A model generated the notes under the pieces. That model had not been told where the DNA came from and ran no database searches. It saw nothing but the letters and a program-made list of their open reading frames with translations. A DNA stretch of 64,000 nt, taken from NCBI RefSeq assembly GCF_005217615.1, contig NZ_SZNK01000001.1, forward strand, positions 4,156,001 to 4,220,000, given 5' to 3'. Position numbers and translations under genes: made by a program. The DNA is from Brevibacillus antibioticus. GTDB lineage: Bacteria; Bacillota; Bacilli; Brevibacillales; Brevibacillaceae. This document shows positions 60,853 through 64,000 of this stretch, piece by piece (the first letter of the stretch is position 1; each line of letters begins with the position of its first letter).

Positions 60853-61995
60853 TTACGCAAATAAGGATTTCACCCACCCAACAGCTTTTCCGACCCCGTC
60901 CCGGATTCCACGGGTAATCGCTCCACCGGCTAGCTTGTCAGCGTACTTCACGAGTTTGCTCAATCCCCACAAAACCCCACCAGTGACAACAAGCACACCG
61001 CCTACCGCCTGCCCACCTGGTATGACGGAAGCAATGACCCCTGCATCCATCAGCACACTGCCGAAATTACCGGCGCCATCCACAAATTTCTCATTTTGTG
61101 TAGCTTCATTCTGGCTCGGATCAAACGCCATGCCAAAACTACCGACTGTATCTATGATGTCAAACGGAAGGCTGATCGCTGCTACGCCCACATTTAAGCC
61201 TTTTACGATTCCCGGCATTCTAACGCCGGATGGATTGGCCGAATTCGTCAGCTGACCACCTTGGAAAATATCTCGAAAGCTGTTATTCGGCAATTGCGCC
61301 AACACAAATTGATAGTTGGCCCACGCGCTCATCCCGTCGAGTGAATCGACACCCAAGCCTGTTACTGTGTTTACATACGGCGTATTCTTAAAGGCAAGAT
61401 CAAGGCCTTTTATCGCCAAATCTCCCAAGAACATGCCTTTGCCACGAAGTCCCGCTGCCATGTCTACTTCGCCATTCATAAGCAAATCAGCGCTATATGC
61501 CAGCGTACCGCCCATGACGTCCTTGAACGTCCATTTGACTGCACCGTATTCCAGCGTCTCCGTCATCGGCTTCGCGCTATCTGGATCGATGCCGGGGTGC
61601 TGAGAAGAAGGCATCTGTAGATTCGTTGAAGGTGCCGTTGCTTTTGGCGCTTGCGGGCTCGAGTAATTGACGTTTGGCCCCTGAAAATCGGGTGCTTGTG
61701 GATTTATCTGATCCCAATTTGGTGCTTGCGGATTCGTCCAATCCCATTTCGGCGCCTGCGGGTTCAGCTTTTCCCAATCAGGAGTCTGCGGGTTTATTTG
61801 TTCCCACTGCGGCGCTTGTGGGTTGTGCTCCCATTGCGGAGACTCCAGGTTCGGTTGATCCCACTTCGGGGCCTCGTATTGCAGCCCTTGATACTGCATG
61901 GAAGCCGCCAAGCCCACCAGCGGAAACAGATTCATCAAAAGAATCAGAACAGCGAAAGTAGCCGCTGCCATTGGGCTTCTTACCCATTTCCTCAC
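60853..61995 (-). CDS. Secreted protein with ten-residue Trp/Pro repeats and glycine-rich hydrophobic tail
   Basis: A 380-residue product starting from GTG (AGGAGG eight bases upstream). A signal peptide or anchor (ATFAVLILLMNLFPLVGLAA) is followed by seven near-identical decapeptides (residues 41-108) of the type NPQAPxWDxx, then a Pro/Ser/Gln linker and a C-terminal 240-residue region with Gly-rich, amphipathic helices (GTLAYSADLLMNGEVDMAAGLRGKGMFLGDLAIKGLDLAF, VIPGGQAVGGVLVVTGGVLWGLSKLVKYADKLAGG), of the kind seen in translocated or membrane-active proteins. No known family. It lies between a VWA lipoprotein gene and the helical protein gene, closely spaced, so likely part of the surface structure. 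Confidence 0.75.
   Translation of the reverse strand: MRKWVRSPMAAATFAVLILLMNLFPLVGLAASMQYQGLQYEAPKWDQPNLESPQWEHNPQAPQWEQINPQTPDWEKLNPQAPKWDWTNPQAPNWDQINPQAPDFQGPNVNYSSPQAPKATAPSTNLQMPSSQHPGIDPDSAKPMTETLEYGAVKWTFKDVMGGTLAYSADLLMNGEVDMAAGLRGKGMFLGDLAIKGLDLAFKNTPYVNTVTGLGVDSLDGMSAWANYQFVLAQLPNNSFRDIFQGGQLTNSANPSGVRMPGIVKGLNVGVAAISLPFDIIDTVGSFGMAFDPSQNEATQNEKFVDGAGNFGSVLMDAGVIASVIPGGQAVGGVLVVTGGVLWGLSKLVKYADKLAGGAITRGIRDGVGKAVGWVKSLFA
61672..61875 (-). repeat. Tandem 30-bp coding repeats
   Basis: Seven copies of an about 30-base unit encode the decapeptide repeats of the 60853 protein. Copies have diverged at third positions, so it is an old repeat rather than a recent expansion. Confidence 0.85.
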
Positions 61996-62025
61996 TTCAC
62001 AAACCTCCTTTTGGAGATTTCGTCT

Positions 62026-63459
62026 CTAGTTTGTTTTCGTGTTTTGTGCAAACTTCTGGTTGATCGCATCCACGGCTTCCTTATAGGACTTCTCGTTCAA
62101 GGTATCCAGGAATTGCTCCAGCTCATCTGCCTTTTTCTGTGCAATTTCCAGCTGCTCATCGTTCAACTTCCGCAGTTGATCGGCGAACTCATCGGAAATC
62201 ATGTTGCTTGCATCCATAGTCATGATTGCAGATGTTAGATCATGATTTTCCCGTTTGGCGATACGACTCCATTTCAAAGCAAAGTGACTGATGTCGATCG
62301 ATCGGGAACTGCGAGTGGATACGGCTTGGTAGGATGCATTGGCTTTCCACTCTTTCCACTTGTTCGCGATTTCTTTCCCACGATTGAATTCGTCCTGCAG
62401 CTCCTTCTGATCTTGAATCAGAACATAGCGGCCTCCCGCTGCCTTTGCCACTTCTTTCAACTGCTGCTGCCCCGGACCGTCTACACCAAATCCAATCACG
62501 TTAATAATCGGCGTAATCTCAGATTGGGCCAACTGTTTGGCAGCTTCGACAGGGTCACCATCGCATGTCTCGATTCCGTCGCTGACGAGGAAGATCATAT
62601 TGGTGTTCTTATCTCCAGGCAATTTGCTTAAATCCTTTTTCGCTTCCTGCAAAGAGTAGGCAATCGGAGTGTATCCGGTAGGTTGGAACTGATTCAAAGA
62701 TTGCTGCAGTTTTTCTTTGTTGTAAGTCTGCATCCCGTATACCAGTTCACTGCTGCCGCAAGATAGTGCTTTATCCGACTCTTTCCCACTGCCTTTGTGC
62801 CCGTATACGCGCAGAGCGACATTCGCCTGTTCTGGCAAAGATTCAGCAAAGGCTTGAATCGCTTCTTTGGCAGCATCCATCCTCGTCTTGCCGTTCGATT
62901 TTGCCGCCATACTGCCACTCGCATCCAAGATAATCTCAACATTGTAGCTTTCCTTAAACTTGAACCGCGGATCATCGATGTCCGGATTCCCAAATGAGGC
63001 CATTTTCAGTTCGTCTATTATCTGTTGCGGATCAGGGTAGCTCTGGGCAAACAATCCTAACAAGGCAAGGTAGTACTTGTTCATCATTTCTTCGTCTGGG
63101 TTTTCAACAGCAGGGAACTTTTTTAGTTCAGGCAATACTTCTTCCCTGTTGTTGTCATACGAACCCCCGGAAAAACGTCCTGGTGGCGAATTGATGAAGT
63201 CCTCTGTCGTTTCCCGCTTTAACGGCATTCCTTCCTGTGCCATGACCTCCAACGCTTTTAGCTTTTCTTCTCTCGTCATCTCGGCGTTTGGGTCTCCTGT
63301 TTGGTCTGGCGGTTGACTTTGCGTAGGGGGTGTTTCCGTGCTTGGTGGAGCAGAAGGATTTTGCCCCTCTGCATTCTGAGATGTATCCGGCTCCTGCGAA
63401 CACGCCGTTAACAGGCTCAACAGGAGGATCACTGCAATTATTCCCTTCACGAGTCTCAT
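62026..63459 (-). CDS. von Willebrand A domain lipoprotein (first copy)
   Basis: A 477-residue lipoprotein (lipobox SLLTAC, then a Ser/Pro/Gln/Thr-rich linker of about 45 residues). The VWA domain (about 165-360) has MIDAS elements ILDASGSMAAKSNG, FQPTGYTPIAYSL and IFLVSDGIETCDGDP. A helical C-terminal region ends AINQKFAQNTKTN. It shares domain order and long identical stretches with the 56753 protein at the other end of the operon. ATG at 63459 and TTG at 63462 both follow AGGAGG. Cell-surface location and metal-dependent binding are expected. Confidence 0.86.
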   Translation of the reverse strand: MRLVKGIIAVILLLSLLTACSQEPDTSQNAEGQNPSAPPSTETPPTQSQPPDQTGDPNAEMTREEKLKALEVMAQEGMPLKRETTEDFINSPPGRFSGGSYDNNREEVLPELKKFPAVENPDEEMMNKYYLALLGLFAQSYPDPQQIIDELKMASFGNPDIDDPRFKFKESYNVEIILDASGSMAAKSNGKTRMDAAKEAIQAFAESLPEQANVALRVYGHKGSGKESDKALSCGSSELVYGMQTYNKEKLQQSLNQFQPTGYTPIAYSLQEAKKDLSKLPGDKNTNMIFLVSDGIETCDGDPVEAAKQLAQSEITPIINVIGFGVDGPGQQQLKEVAKAAGGRYVLIQDQKELQDEFNRGKEIANKWKEWKANASYQAVSTRSSRSIDISHFALKWSRIAKRENHDLTSAIMTMDASNMISDEFADQLRKLNDEQLEIAQKKADELEQFLDTLNEKSYKEAVDAINQKFAQNTKTN

Positions 63460-63588
63460 CAAAGTGTTACCTCCTGCTTGATTTCGTCTTGCTATGTATG
63501 AAGCGCCATATGGTTCAGGTGGTGAAGAACCATTCCTTCACCACCTCTTTTCCATATGCTCATCACAAAAAAAGCATTCAATGGTTGA

Positions 63589-63801
63589 TTAATTTCCGTC
63601 TAATTTTTTGATGATATTGCTAAGCGTATCCCCAATGGCTTCTCCAACGAGTGTGGGGTCCTTATCAAAGTAGGCCATCACCGCACCAAACACAGCGATG
63701 ACTACACCTGCCAACGCGATCCACTCAATCGCCTGTGCTCCTTTTTCGTTTCCAAGAGCTCCCTGACCTTTTACATACAATTTCTGCATCATGCTTTTCA
63801 T
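63589..63801 (-). CDS. Flp/Fap-type major prepilin
   Basis: A 70-residue prepilin: leader with positive charge (KLYVKGQGALGNEKG), cleavage Gly, then AQAIEWIALAGVVIAVFGAVMAYF with Glu at +5 and Trp where Flp pilins usually have Tyr, followed by a short hydrophilic tail (LVGEAIGDTLSNIIKKLDGN). This fits the Flp family of type IVc pili. The ATG at 63801 follows GAAGGGAG. As in many tad loci, the pilin gene comes right after a TadB/TadC-like gene. Confidence 0.85.
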   Translation of the reverse strand: MKSMMQKLYVKGQGALGNEKGAQAIEWIALAGVVIAVFGAVMAYFDKDPTLVGEAIGDTLSNIIKKLDGN

Positions 63802-63901
63802 ATAAAATCTACTCCCTTCATGATTTGGATAAATAAAAAATAAAGAACTGTGTACTCCCATCTCGCTGACGGGCATCACCTCCTAAAAGTGACGCCATGG
63901 A

Positions 63902-64000
63902 TCATGGCATGATGTCGGAAAATAAGCTGAAGTTTTGCATAATATTCAATACCATCAAACCACCAATCAGGATAATTGCTGTAGGAGTCACGATAAATGT
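63902..64000 (-). CDS. TadB/TadC-like platform protein (C-terminal end only)
   Basis: Only the last 32 codons and the stop are in the window: TFIVTPTAIILIGGLMVLNIMQNF and then SLFSDIMP. A hydrophobic last helix with Leu/Ile/Pro composition is what ends the GspF-domain platform proteins TadB/TadC. The position, just before a Flp-type prepilin gene on the same strand, supports this; the sequence alone would not prove it. Confidence 0.5.
   Translation of the reverse strand, partial: TFIVTPTAIILIGGLMVLNIMQNFSLFSDIMP

Noticed and set aside
61672-61875. CRISPR-like or other noncoding repeat array
   Set aside because: The 30-base units are in frame, encode a decapeptide repeat and have no spacers.

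Overview
The window looks like chromosome of a spore-forming, low- to mid-GC Gram-positive of the Brevibacillus/Paenibacillus type. The evidence is a gerA-type spore germination operon, strong AGGAGG ribosome sites, frequent GTG/TTG starts, Fur boxes, a c-di-AMP riboswitch and a Bacillus-style purCSQLFMNHD gene order. No tRNA, rRNA, insertion sequence, prophage or CRISPR array was recognised. The genus is an inference.

Layout. 1-3.4 kb: minus-strand germinant-receptor operon in the order A-C-D-B, with B cut by the window edge. 3.5-10.7 kb: an aldo/keto reductase, then an ABC importer (binding protein, ATPase, two permeases) ending in an M20 metallopeptidase, with a divergent IclR regulator and a 27-bp dyad between them. 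10.9-16.2 kb: a small secreted protein, a divergent pair made of a full-length bicovalent-type FAD oxidoreductase and an unusual fusion of an oxidoreductase fragment to an S58/P1 peptidase, then a MocR-type regulator. 16.3-23.4 kb: a complete branched-chain amino acid type ABC operon (livJ-H-M-G-F order) behind a YerA-like adenine deaminase gene. 23.6-27.1 kb: a DUF2892 protein with a 44-residue membrane protein, a MarR/MFS pair, and an AT-rich orphan gene. 27.3-39.3 kb: the purine operon purC-S-Q-L-F-M-N, then an interruption (a CorA-like gene on the other strand, a 45-residue Cys-rich ORF and a 125-residue gene), then purH-purD with their own promoter. 39.4-42 kb: an iron alcohol dehydrogenase and an M29 aminopeptidase. 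42-45.5 kb: a Btr-like AraC regulator and its matching siderophore-binding lipoprotein, each behind a Fur box. 45.8-46.6 kb: a c-di-AMP riboswitch and a CAP-domain secreted protein.

47.4-53.5 kb is a vanG/vanC-like D-Ala-D-Ser cluster: vanY-like, D-Ala:D-Ser-type ligase, vanXY, vanT and vanS. Genes overlap or nearly touch, and no vanR is present. Together these would make D-serine (VanT), join it to D-alanine (ligase) and remove normal D-Ala-ending precursors (VanXY, VanY), the recipe for low-level vancomycin resistance or for immunity to a related antibiotic. 53.6-56.7 kb: a WYL-domain regulator ending in a perfect 19-bp inverted repeat, DinB and DUF169 proteins, and a lipoprotein.

56.7-64 kb, to the window edge, is a Tad/Flp-like (type IVc pilus-related) minus-strand operon: the end of a TadB/TadC-like gene, a Flp-type prepilin, two paralogous von Willebrand A lipoproteins at either side, a secreted protein with ten-residue Trp/Pro repeats, an uncharacterised cytoplasmic protein, a membrane protein and two TadE/TadG-like pseudopilins. 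This set and the van cluster are the most interesting parts of the window.
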